Source: Alphaproteobacteria bacterium (GTDB taxonomy: Bacteria > Pseudomonadota > Alphaproteobacteria > Rhizobiales > Devosiaceae). From it: a DNA stretch of 45,362 bases. The notes beneath the pieces are model-generated. The model searched no databases. It saw nothing but the letters and a program-made list of their open reading frames with translations, and was not told where the DNA came from. Each line of letters opens with the position of its first letter. Within the stretch, counting starts at the first letter, position 1. Where the stretch lies: the NCBI GenBank assembly GCA_018818925.1, contig JAHJQZ010000105.1, forward strand, positions 1 to 45,362, in the 5' to 3' direction. This document shows positions 20,412 to 27,427 of the stretch, piece by piece. A program made the position numbers and the translations under genes.

Positions 20412-20831
20412 CTAGAGACGGCAGAGATGATAGAATCCGTCATAGCCGAGGAAGGAATCGGTGCGCACATTGTAGGAGCGATACCGGTCCTGGCAGGCGC
20501 GGACATGAGCACTCGTTGATGCGGGCATGCCGCTTATCGTGGCACCAAGGGCAAAGCCGAACACGCCGGCAATGAAGTTGCTGGCAAAGACGCTGTTGCT
20601 GCGATGTACCTGATAGAAGCTCTGATACTGGCTGTCGCCCCACTGGCTGCGGTTCATCCGCCAATCATTGCATTGGCTGGCGTTCGGGTTCCTGTCGCAG
20701 AAAGTCCCGATGTAGCGGTCCTGCTGCTGGTAGTTCGAATGCCAGGGAGCCGCTGAAGCCGGCGCGATCCCAGCCAGCGCGCTCGCGCCGACAAATGCTG
20801 CGGCGGATACGATTGCAATGAACTTTCTCAT
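20412..20831 (-). CDS. BA14K-family exported protein
   Basis: A 139-residue protein. Residues 1–27 are a signal peptide ending ASAAP. A polar Gln/Asn/Arg-rich middle carries two Cys (CDRNPNASQCNDW). A Gly/Ala-rich hydrophobic stretch at about 85–102 (FIAGVFGFALGATISG) could span a membrane. The C-terminal 30 residues (HVRACQDRYRSYNV…YDGFYHLCRL) are the BA14K signature known from the Brucella 14-kDa immunoreactive protein. Function in the family is unclear; lectin-like activity has been claimed. The ATG at 20831 is preferred because it gives a normal signal peptide. Motif copy A lies 95 bases upstream in the same direction. Confidence 0.85.
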   Translation of the reverse strand: MRKFIAIVSAAAFVGASALAGIAPASAAPWHSNYQQQDRYIGTFCDRNPNASQCNDWRMNRSQWGDSQYQSFYQVHRSNSVFASNFIAGVFGFALGATISGMPASTSAHVRACQDRYRSYNVRTDSFLGYDGFYHLCRL

Positions 20832-20926
20832 TTTGCTTGTCCCATACATAACAATTTCTTGATCAGAGCAACTCTCGTCGCCGATGATCGTTAGCTGGTG
20901 ATTTATTATGTCGTCGTCCGTGGAAA

Positions 20927-20945
20927 CAGGATCGGAATATACGCA
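20927..20945 (-). promoter_or_regulatory. Island motif copy A, upstream of the BA14K gene
   Basis: TGCGTATATTCCGATCCTG on the minus strand, facing the BA14K gene 95 bases away. It shares 18 identical bases (GTATATTCCGATCCTGTT) with copy B, 349 bases apart. A CATAAT hexamer follows 16 bases after the motif, and no TAnnnT is present at 22. Confidence 0.65.
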
Positions 20946-21072
20946 GAAGAAATCGCTTGGGTCTTCTGGCGAGTGCCTCGCCCGCCCAGTCATGTCCTCT
21001 GGCCGACCTGACTGCTTCTTCTTGATTGCCCGTCTTCCCGATTGTCCAGGCCATAGCCTGGGGTGAGTCCAA

Positions 21073-21210
21073 CTATGAATTGAGATGCCTCGCAAGGCGC
21101 ACACTCCGCGCGGCGCGATGAATTTCGTTCGCACGGAGCCAGAAGTAACAGCCGACATCCACAATAATCAGTGCGGCCGAGACGGAAATAATGAGCGAAA
21201 GCACTGGCAT
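21073..21210 (-). CDS. 45-residue single-pass membrane protein
   Basis: A small gene with a strong GAGGAGGGG ribosome site six to seven bases before the ATG at 21210. The product has one hydrophobic helix (LSLIISVSAALIIVDVGCYFWL, in outline about residues 4–25), followed by a basic tail rich in Arg (RAARSVRLARH) that would lie in the cytoplasm. I recognise no family. Motif copy B, with a TATTTT hexamer 22 bases after it, lies just upstream and in the same direction (hexamer 37 bases before the ATG), which makes a real transcription unit likely. Confidence 0.65.
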   Translation of the reverse strand: MPVLSLIISVSAALIIVDVGCYFWLRANEIHRAARSVRLARHLNS

Positions 21211-21247
21211 TTCGCCCCTCCTCAAGAATGTTTCTCCTGCAAATCAG

Positions 21248-21294
21248 AAAATACCGCAGCACAGATCGCCAAGAACAGGATCGGAATATACTTC
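21248..21294 (-). promoter_or_regulatory. Island motif copy B with -10-like hexamer
   Basis: GAAGTATATTCCGATCCTG occupies 21276–21294 (minus). Exactly 22 bases later comes TATTTT (21248–21253), and the ATG of the 45-residue gene follows 37 bases after that. The spacing equals that in copies D and F. The layout fits an activator site just upstream of the -35 position. Confidence 0.65.
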
Positions 21295-21457
21295 CCTCAA
21301 AAGAAAAGAGGAGGCCGGCCCGGAGTGTTGCAGGCCAACGCGCCTCGAACTGACAAAGCGGTTTTAGCGAACCTTCTAAAAACGTGCTAGGATCGCATGG
21401 CTGCCTTCGGAGCGATCGAAGCTCCTGCTGGTCGCCAGTGCTTTGAAAGGCATGCAA

Positions 21458-24400
21458 ATGCCATCATCACCTTCCTCGCGGACAAGGGCGGCGAGATCCA
21501 GGTCGAGCCGGAGCACGCTGGCGGCTCGTGGGCCGCCGCGTGGCGTCGACGATTTCGTGGTTGTCGGGATAGGCGCTTCGGCCGGAGGCCTCGAGGCCTG
21601 CAGCAAGCTTGTGGACGGCCTGCGTGCCGACAGCGGCATGGCTTTCGTTTTGGTCCAGCATCTCGACCCGACCCACGAAAGCATGATGGTCGATCTGCTC
21701 GCCGGGCACACATCGATGACGGTGCTGCAGGCGTCCGACGGAATGCTGCTCGCGCCGGACCATCTCTATGTCATTCCACCCGGGACCTATTTGTCCATCG
21801 GCGAGGGCGCCCTTCATGTTTCAGAGCCTCAGGCCCCTCATGGCGCGCGCCTGCCCTTTGACTTCCTGCTCAAATCGCTGGCCGAGGATTGCGGCCCGCG
21901 AGCCGCCGCGGTCGTTCTTTCGGGGACCGGTGCAGATGGCGCTCTCGGGCTGAAGTCGATCAAGGAGAGCGGCGGCCTGGTCATCGCGCAGCAGCCTGAT
22001 GAGGCCGGTTTTAACGGCATGCCACTCAGCGCAATCGCGACCGGCGCCGTGGATCTGGTCTTGCCGGTTGCGAAAATCCCGGAGGCACTGACCACCTACG
22101 ACCGGCGCATGAACTTCGCGCGGGTTCAGAATAGCTCTCGCGCAAAAGAGACCGCACCCGATTGGCTGCCCGAGATCATAGAGCTCTTGCGCCTGCAAGT
22201 CGGACACGATTTCAGGTTGTACAAACCGGGCACTCTGCAACGCCGGATCGAGCGGCGCATGGCCATGGCCGCGATCGAGACCGACGGCATGGAGCGCTAT
22301 CTCGAGGCTCTTCGGAGCGATCCTGACGAACTCGAGCTCCTGGCGAGCGACCTGCTCATCAATGTTACGAGCTTCTTTCGCGACCGACCGGCCTTCGATC
22401 TGCTGGCGGAGACGGTCGTTCCCGACCTCGTCCGCCGCCAGGCATCCGACCAGCCCCTGCGCATCTGGATCGCCGGGTGCAGCACCGGTGAGGAGACGTA
22501 CTCCCTCGCCATGCTGTTCCGCGAGGCCATTATTGCGGCAAGGAGCACTATCAAGTTGCAGGTCTTCGCGTCCGATATCGATTCGGATGCGGTCGCCAGC
22601 GCGCGCGAAGGCTTTTACCCGGAAGCCATCGAGGCAGAGGTCTCGCCCGAGCGGCTCGCTCGTTTCTTTGCAAAGGAAGAGCGCGGATATCGCGTGTTGC
22701 CGGACCTGCGCGCGTCGGTGGTTTTCACGATCCACGATGTACTGGCCGATCCGCCGTTTTCCCGCATGAACCTGGTTTCGTGCCGCAATCTGCTGATCTA
22801 TCTGCAGCCGGAAGCACAGGCGCGGGTGCTCTCGGCCTTCCATTTCGCGCTGCGTGACGACGGCGTTCTGCTGCTCGGAAGTGCCGAGACCGTTGACACC
22901 TCCGACGGCCGCTTCGAGGTCATCTCGAAGTCCGGACGAGTCTTCCGGCATGTCGGCCGCAGCCGGCCGGGCGAACTCGGCTTTTCAATGAATGGCGGCG
23001 GCCTGCACATCCCGGTGCGCCCTGGCCAGAACACGGCAGCTTCGCACCGGGTGGCGCTTGCCGAATTGTGCCGCCGGCTGGTGCTTGAGAGCTATGCACC
23101 GGCGGCGGTGTTGATCAACCGCAGGCACGAATGCCTGTTTTCCCTCGGGCCGATCGATCGGTACCTGCATGTGGCGCCGGGAAGCCCGACCTTCGACCTG
23201 TTGGCAATGGTGCGACACGATATTCGCAACAAGCTGAGGTCTGGCATCGAGCAGGCAATCCAGGAGGCTGCGCACGTTGTCGTGCCGGTCGGTCGACCGG
23301 ACGACGCGACAGATGCTTCTCCCTTCAATATCGATGTGCGGCCCGTCACGAACGACGGCGAACAGCTGCTGCTGATCGGCTTCATCGATCAGCCCGGACC
23401 CAAGCGCAAGGCGGAAGGACCGGCCGCTCCGGCCGAAATTCCACGCGTTGAGGAACTTGAGCAGGAACTGGAGACGGCGCGGGCGCAATGGCGGGCTGCG
23501 ATCCGCGAACTGGAGTCCTCGAGCGAAGAACAGAAGGTGGTCAACGAAGAGGCCTTGTCGGTCAACGAGGAGTTTCAATCGACCAATGAGGAACTCCTGA
23601 CCTCCAAGGAGGAATTGCAATCGCTCAACGAGGAGCTTACCGCCCTCAACGGTCAACTCCAGGAAACGCTCGAGCGGCAAAGAACGACCTCGAACGATCT
23701 GCAGAACGTGCTTTACAGCACCGATTTCGCCACGCTTTTCCTCGATCCCGATCTCAACATCCGCTTGTTCACGCCGGCGACCCAGCTGCTTTTCAACATA
23801 CTTCCGGGCGATATCGGCCGGCCGCTCGCCGATTTCAGTTCGCAGACCAGCGATTCGACCCTCACGGAGGACGCCGGCACCGTCCTGCGCGACGCGGCCC
23901 CGCTCGACCGCGAGATTCAGGCGAAGTCGGGAGCCTGGTACATCCGCCGCATCCTGCCCTATCGCAACCAGCGGGGCGGGGTCGAAGGCGTCGTCATCAC
24001 CTTTATCGACATCACCGAGCGCCGACGCGACCGGGACGCGCTGGAAGCGGCCGAACACAAGGCGCAATTGGCTACGGTTGCCAAATCACGCTTCCTGGCG
24101 GCCGCCAGTCATGACCTGCGTCAGCCCCTGCAAACCCTCGTCCTGCTGCAAGGACAGCTGGCAAATATCGTCGAAGGCGAGAAGGCGCAGAATCTGGTCA
24201 CTCAGCTTGATGTAACGATTGGCGCCATGTCGGCGATGCTGAATGCATTGCTCGATATCAACCAGATCGAGGCAGGGACCGTTCGCGCCGAAATCGTCAC
24301 TTTCCCAATCAGCGACATTCTCGATCGGATGGAGCAGGAATTCACCTACCACGCCCAGGCGAAAGGTCTTTGCCTGCGCGTGATGCCTTGCAGCCTCTCG

Positions 24401-25828
24401 ATAAGCAGCGACCCGCGACTGCTCGAACAGATGGTCCGCAACCTGATTTCGAATGCCTTGAAATATACCAGGCAGGGCAAGATCCTTTTGGGTTGCCGAC
24501 GGCGCGAAAACAGCCTCGCGATCGAAGTCTGGGATACCGGCGAGGGCATACCGACCGGGGAGCTGAAGGCAATCTTCGAGGAGTATCATCAGCTTGACAA
24601 CGTTGCGCGCGAGCGCAGCCGTGGCTTCGGCCTCGGCCTTTCCATCGTGCGCCGCCTGGCAGATCTGCTCGGCCACCAGGTTCATGTCCGCTCGCAGCTT
24701 GGCAAGGGCTCGGCCTTTGCCATCGGCGTGTCCCTTTCGCCAGGCGAGGTCGCCCCTTCGCCTGAGATCGACCAACCGGCGAGCGTCGGAGCGGCGCCCG
24801 GGGCCGGTGCGATCCTTATCATCGAGGATGATCCAGATCTGCGCGGCCTGCTTGATCAGCTTCTCAAAGACGAGGGTCACCGCGTGGTTACGGCGCCCGA
24901 CGGCGTCACCGCACTGGACGGCGTCGGGCGCCGAAACGCTCCACCCGACCTTGTTCTTGCCGACTACAATCTGCCGGGCGGGATGAACGGGCTCCAGGTT
25001 GCGGCAAACCTGCGCGAACGGTATGGCAACCAGATTCCGGTCATCATTCTGACCGGCGACATCTCGATCGGCACGCTCCGGGAAATCAGTGGGCAGCATT
25101 GTGTACAGCTCAACAAGCCGGTGAAATTGCGCGAGCTGACCGACACCATTCGGGCACTCCTTCGGTCGTCGCAATCGGCAATGCCGGCGGCGACCCGAAT
25201 AATGGCCCAAACACCCGGCGAAACGGGATCGTCGACCATTTTCGTTGTCGATGACGACGACCAGCTGCGCGCCGCGCTGCGGTCCTTGCTCGAAGATGAT
25301 GGCCGAACGGTCGAGGACTACCCGACATGCGAGGCTTTCCTTGAGAACTATCGTCCCGGCTGCGACGCCTGTCTGCTAATTGACGCCTATCTGCCAGGGA
25401 TGAGCGGTCTCGAACTGCTCCGGCGGTTGCCCGAACTGGACGAGCGACTGCCAGCCATCATGATTACCGGCAACAGCGACGTACCGATCGCGGTTCAGGC
25501 CATGAAGGCCGGCGCCTTCGATTTCATTGAAAAGCCGATCGGCGGCAAGGAGCTGATCGCCAGTATCGAGCGCGCCCTCGATCATGCGCGCGACGCGACC
25601 AAGCTGTCGGCATGGCGACAAGAAGCAGCGCAACATATGACCACACTGACCGCGCGGCAGTTGCAGGTCATGGAACTGGTCCTGGCTGGCCAGCCCAGCA
25701 AGAATATCGCCGCGGATCTCGGCATCAGCCAGCGAACCGTCGAGAACCACCGCGCCGAAATCATGCGGAGAACCGGTTCCAAGTCGCTGCCGGCGCTCGC
25801 CCGGCTGGCGGTTGCGGCCGCCCGCTGA
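21458..25828 (+). CDS. CheB–CheR–PAS–histidine kinase–REC–REC–LuxR hybrid regulator
   Basis: A 1456-residue cytoplasmic protein. Domains in order: CheB methylesterase (about 32–210; GASAGG Ser, VQHLDP His, GTGADGA Asp); CheR N and methyltransferase (about 230–500; TSFFRD, AGCSTGEETYS, VSCRNLLIYL); Glu-rich coiled coil (about 660–745); PAS (about 750–860); HisKA with H885 (ASHDLRQPLQ); HATPase (NLISNALKYT, DTGEGIP, GFGLGLSI); REC1 with D1169; REC2 with D1309; FixJ/LuxR-type HTH (about 1395–1450; LTARQLQVMELVLAG…QRTVENHRAEIMRRTG). All catalytic residues look intact. CheB/CheR/PAS kinases are widespread, but here the DNA-binding response regulator is fused on, giving a sensor-to-promoter relay in one chain. 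The ATG at 21458 has AAAGG at proper distance; a TTG at 21443 is the alternative. Confidence 0.92.
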   Translation: MPSSPSSRTRAARSRSSRSTLAARGPPRGVDDFVVVGIGASAGGLEACSKLVDGLRADSGMAFVLVQHLDPTHESMMVDLLAGHTSMTVLQASDGMLLAPDHLYVIPPGTYLSIGEGALHVSEPQAPHGARLPFDFLLKSLAEDCGPRAAAVVLSGTGADGALGLKSIKESGGLVIAQQPDEAGFNGMPLSAIATGAVDLVLPVAKIPEALTTYDRRMNFARVQNSSRAKETAPDWLPEIIELLRLQVGHDFRLYKPGTLQRRIERRMAMAAIETDGMERYLEALRSDPDELELLASDLLINVTSFFRDRPAFDLLAETVVPDLVRRQASDQPLRIWIAGCSTGEETYSLAMLFREAIIAARSTIKLQVFASDIDSDAVASAREGFYPEAIEAEVSPERLARFFAKEERGYRVLPDLRASVVFTIHDVLADPPFSRMNLVSCRNLLIYLQPEAQARVLSAFHFALRDDGVLLLGSAETVDTSDGRFEVISKSGRVFRHVGRSRPGELGFSMNGGGLHIPVRPGQNTAASHRVALAELCRRLVLESYAPAAVLINRRHECLFSLGPIDRYLHVAPGSPTFDLLAMVRHDIRNKLRSGIEQAIQEAAHVVVPVGRPDDATDASPFNIDVRPVTNDGEQLLLIGFIDQPGPKRKAEGPAAPAEIPRVEELEQELETARAQWRAAIRELESSSEEQKVVNEEALSVNEEFQSTNEELLTSKEELQSLNEELTALNGQLQETLERQRTTSNDLQNVLYSTDFATLFLDPDLNIRLFTPATQLLFNILPGDIGRPLADFSSQTSDSTLTEDAGTVLRDAAPLDREIQAKSGAWYIRRILPYRNQRGGVEGVVITFIDITERRRDRDALEAAEHKAQLATVAKSRFLAAASHDLRQPLQTLVLLQGQLANIVEGEKAQNLVTQLDVTIGAMSAMLNALLDINQIEAGTVRAEIVTFPISDILDRMEQEFTYHAQAKGLCLRVMPCSLSISSDPRLLEQMVRNLISNALKYTRQGKILLGCRRRENSLAIEVWDTGEGIPTGELKAIFEEYHQLDNVARERSRGFGLGLSIVRRLADLLGHQVHVRSQLGKGSAFAIGVSLSPGEVAPSPEIDQPASVGAAPGAGAILIIEDDPDLRGLLDQLLKDEGHRVVTAPDGVTALDGVGRRNAPPDLVLADYNLPGGMNGLQVAANLRERYGNQIPVIILTGDISIGTLREISGQHCVQLNKPVKLRELTDTIRALLRSSQSAMPAATRIMAQTPGETGSSTIFVVDDDDQLRAALRSLLEDDGRTVEDYPTCEAFLENYRPGCDACLLIDAYLPGMSGLELLRRLPELDERLPAIMITGNSDVPIAVQAMKAGAFDFIEKPIGGKELIASIERALDHARDATKLSAWRQEAAQHMTTLTARQLQVMELVLAGQPSKNIAADLGISQRTVENHRAEIMRRTGSKSLPALARLAVAAAR

Positions 25829-26180
25829 TCGACACATGCCCGATCGATCACGGGCTTTGTTCCTGCGCCGGCTCGTCGATCTTGAGTAGATTCCGATCCT
25901 GCCCGAGCGCCGGCGCTCGGGATAGCTTTCGCCAACAGACATAAGCGAAATGTCGATGAGTTGCATGGCGAGGTTCGAAGCACCCAGTCGGTCAGAGACC
26001 GCGACGCTTCGGAGGTTGCCGCAGCGCGCCTTGTCCTGTCGTGGCCGTTCCTGAATCCGGAGGCCTGCAACCCGGCGGACCAGCTTCGCATTCGCTGCCG
26101 GCCCAACTGTACCAGGCGCAACAAAGCACGTCCGGCATTTTCGCGGGCGCTTGCTTCATCAACCAAGAAAGAGAGACATC
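25829..26180. other. Intergenic region between the hybrid regulator and csbD-like gene
   Basis: About 350 bases. Just after the stop codon a weak hairpin (GCCCG/CGGGC, 25838–25855) followed by TTTGTT may end the upstream transcript. Motif copy C and a 20-bp palindrome follow. No other gene was seen. Confidence 0.6.
25883..25928 (+). promoter_or_regulatory. Island motif copy C with adjoining 20-bp palindrome
   Basis: TGAGTAGATTCCGATCCTG at 25883–25901 is immediately followed by a perfect 20-bp palindrome at 25902–25921 (CCCGAGCGCC and its complement), then TAGCTT (25923–25928) 21 bases after the motif. It faces the csbD-like gene, whose start is about 280 bases away, so a long leader would be expected. 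The palindrome could be a hairpin or a second protein site lying between operator and -10. Confidence 0.6.
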
Positions 26181-26354
26181 ATGGACAAGGATCGGATTGC
26201 CGGATCGGCAAAAGTCGTCAAAGGCAAGTTCAAAGTGGCCGTTGGCAAAGTTGTCGGCGATGCCAAGCTCGTAGCTGACGGCAAAGCCGATGAAATCGAA
26301 GGCACGACCCAGAACGCCGTCGGCGGCATCAAGGACTCCCTTAAGAACAAGTGA
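26181..26354 (+). CDS. CsbD family stress-response protein
   Basis: A 57-residue hydrophilic protein. Two CsbD-type repeats are visible: DRIAGSAKVVKGKFKVAVGKVVGD, and a second with ADGKADEIEGTTQNAVGGIKD. Family members are small, abundant and induced by general or osmotic stress; molecular function is unknown. AAAGAGAG lies before the ATG at 26181, and a longer frame to 26151 adds only an unrelated tail. The 47-residue membrane protein gene begins 12 bases after the stop, indicating an operon. Confidence 0.88.
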   Translation: MDKDRIAGSAKVVKGKFKVAVGKVVGDAKLVADGKADEIEGTTQNAVGGIKDSLKNK

Positions 26355-26366
26355 GGAATTCTTTTC

Positions 26367-26510
26367 ATGAGCCGAAACGTTCTATACGTTCTTATTGGCG
26401 CACTGGTCGTCGTGATCGGCGTCGTCGGCTACTTCTACTATCAGGAACAGCAAACCTCGAGCGTCGATATCGAGTTCGGCGAGAGCGGCATTTCAATCGA
26501 GACGAAGTAG
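26367..26510 (+). CDS. 47-residue membrane protein next to CsbD
   Basis: A small single-pass protein: N-terminal helix VLYVLIGALVVVIGVVGYFYY (about 5–25, given in outline), then a short acidic periplasmic tail ending in a repeated idea of beta strand, VDIEFGESGISIETK. GAGGAA lies upstream. It is 12 bases downstream of csbD and certainly cotranscribed. Similar proteins occur beside CsbD genes in alphaproteobacteria, as far as I recall. The function is unknown; it may tether or signal envelope stress. Confidence 0.75.
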   Translation: MSRNVLYVLIGALVVVIGVVGYFYYQEQQTSSVDIEFGESGISIETK

Positions 26511-26596
26511 ATCAAGCATCGATCCACGCCGTCCCGACGTGTCGGCTCGCCGTCCGAACCTGATGTTCGGCAGGCGACAGCAACAGGAAATAACCA

Positions 26597-26761
26597 ATGT
26601 CCATCGGTCTCATTCTCATCATCATCCTGGTCATCTTCCTGGCCGGCGGTTTCAGTGGCCGCTTCGGTGGCTATGGCTACGGCTTCGGCCACGGCGGTGT
26701 TGGCGTGCTGGGCGCCATCCTGATCGTCCTGATCGTATTGGTCCTCATGGGCCGCCTCTGA
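26597..26761 (+). CDS. DUF3309-like small membrane protein
   Basis: A 54-residue protein with two hydrophobic helices (GLILIIILVIFLAGG and GVLGAILIVLIVLVLMGRL) flanking a Gly/Tyr/Phe-rich link (FGGYGYGFGHGG). Length, the central Gly/Tyr region and the C-terminal LLMGR-type end match the DUF3309 family. An AGGAAA ribosome site lies seven bases before the ATG. It follows the 47-residue gene by 86 bases that contain a small hairpin (26554–26570). Confidence 0.75.
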   Translation: MSIGLILIIILVIFLAGGFSGRFGGYGYGFGHGGVGVLGAILIVLIVLVLMGRL

Positions 26762-26823
26762 TCAACCCAAGCGACCAAAAAAGGATTGCGTGCCGCAATC
26801 GTCGTTCGCTGCTCGGTACGGCC

Positions 26824-26870
26824 TGCGTATATTCCGACCCTCGTCTTCGCAACGTCGTTCTGGCTACAGT
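26824..26870 (+). promoter_or_regulatory. Island motif copy D with -10-like hexamer
   Basis: TGCGTATATTCCGACCCTC at 26824–26842 matches copy A at 17 of 19 positions. TACAGT (26865–26870) follows after exactly 22 bases, the same spacing as in copies B and F. No protein gene starts nearby; the next is the decayed transketolase at 27428. Confidence 0.6.
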
Positions 26871-26876
26871 CTCGAG

Positions 26877-26985
26877 GAAGGCAGGCCACTCGGATCGCGA
26901 TACTGCCCTCGCGCCCTCCAAGGCCGCCATGCGCGACCCGTGACCAGTTCTTCGACCCCCAGAAACCGGTCACGGGTTGTTGCGC
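26877..26985 (+). ncRNA. Candidate small RNA from motif D promoter to a hairpin
   Basis: A transcript begun about seven bases after TACAGT would run into a 10-bp perfect stem (26936–26945 with 26968–26977; ACCCGTGACC/GGTCACGGGT), giving an RNA of roughly 100 bases with no plausible ORF. The loop is long (22 bases) and the following U tract is poor (TGTTG), so termination is uncertain. Boundaries are approximate. Confidence 0.3.
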
Positions 26986-27146
26986 TTTGGTGCAAGGCTC
27001 GCGTCCGGATCACCGAGGTGGGACGTCAGAACGAATTGGCATCGATGCGCCATTTTCTGCCGGTTCTTGCGATCAGGAAATCGAAGCGATTGATGCGAGT
27101 TCGACCATTTCAGGCACAAATCCGCAGGACGGCGCATCACGCTCAT

Positions 27147-27186
27147 AGGTCATGTCACGTTGTGATGGAATCAAAACACATGACCT
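27147..27186. repeat. Inverted repeat AGGTCATGT/ACATGACCT
   Basis: A perfect 9-bp inverted repeat with a 22-base spacer in non-coding DNA, 16 bases before a second palindromic element. It may be one end of a mosaic repeat unit or an RNA hairpin. Confidence 0.5.
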
Positions 27187-27201
27187 CAGCTACACAGTGG
27201 T

Positions 27202-27250
27202 CGCATGTTCGAACCGGAAAGGCGGTATCCACTTTTCGAGGAACATGCTC
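27202..27250. repeat. Rhizobial-type palindromic repeat
   Basis: Arms GCATGTTC (27203–27210) and GAACATGC (27241–27248) are perfectly inverted and enclose CCGG…CGGTATCCACTTTTCG. The GGTxTCCACTTTTCGG-like core with flanking GCATG arms is a very common intergenic palindrome in Rhizobiales genomes, to my knowledge; this copy is degenerate in its left half. Confidence 0.55.
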
Positions 27251-27427
27251 CAGGCTTCGGGGTGCACAGCGCACGACCTGAGCGACGTTGACCGCAAGGT
27301 CGGTTCGCCAAACCGCGCGCAGCGCCAGGTGCATGCGAAACGGGTTCGCCTGCGGAGGGGTATTCTGGGTTCGCAAAGGATCGGGCCAGGGCGGCACAAT
27401 CGGCCATGACGACGCGACGGAGAAGGT

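Larger units (their letters stand above)
26762..27427. other. Non-coding region with promoter-like motif, hairpin and repeats
   Basis: About 665 bases without a convincing gene. It contains motif copy D (26824), a hairpin (26936–26977), a 9-bp inverted repeat (27147–27186) and a rhizobial-type palindromic repeat (27202–27250). The remainder shows nothing I can identify. Confidence 0.6.

Noticed and set aside
20925-21291. General-stress EcfG promoters (GGAAC-N16/17-CGTT) expected before BA14K, CsbD and related genes
   Set aside because: No such pair was found upstream of the island genes; the 19-bp motif is a different signal.
25838-25855. Short GCCCG/CGGGC hairpin followed by TTTGTT as terminator of the hybrid regulator gene
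   Set aside because: A 5-bp stem with an 8-base loop is too weak to call with confidence; mentioned only in the intergenic note.
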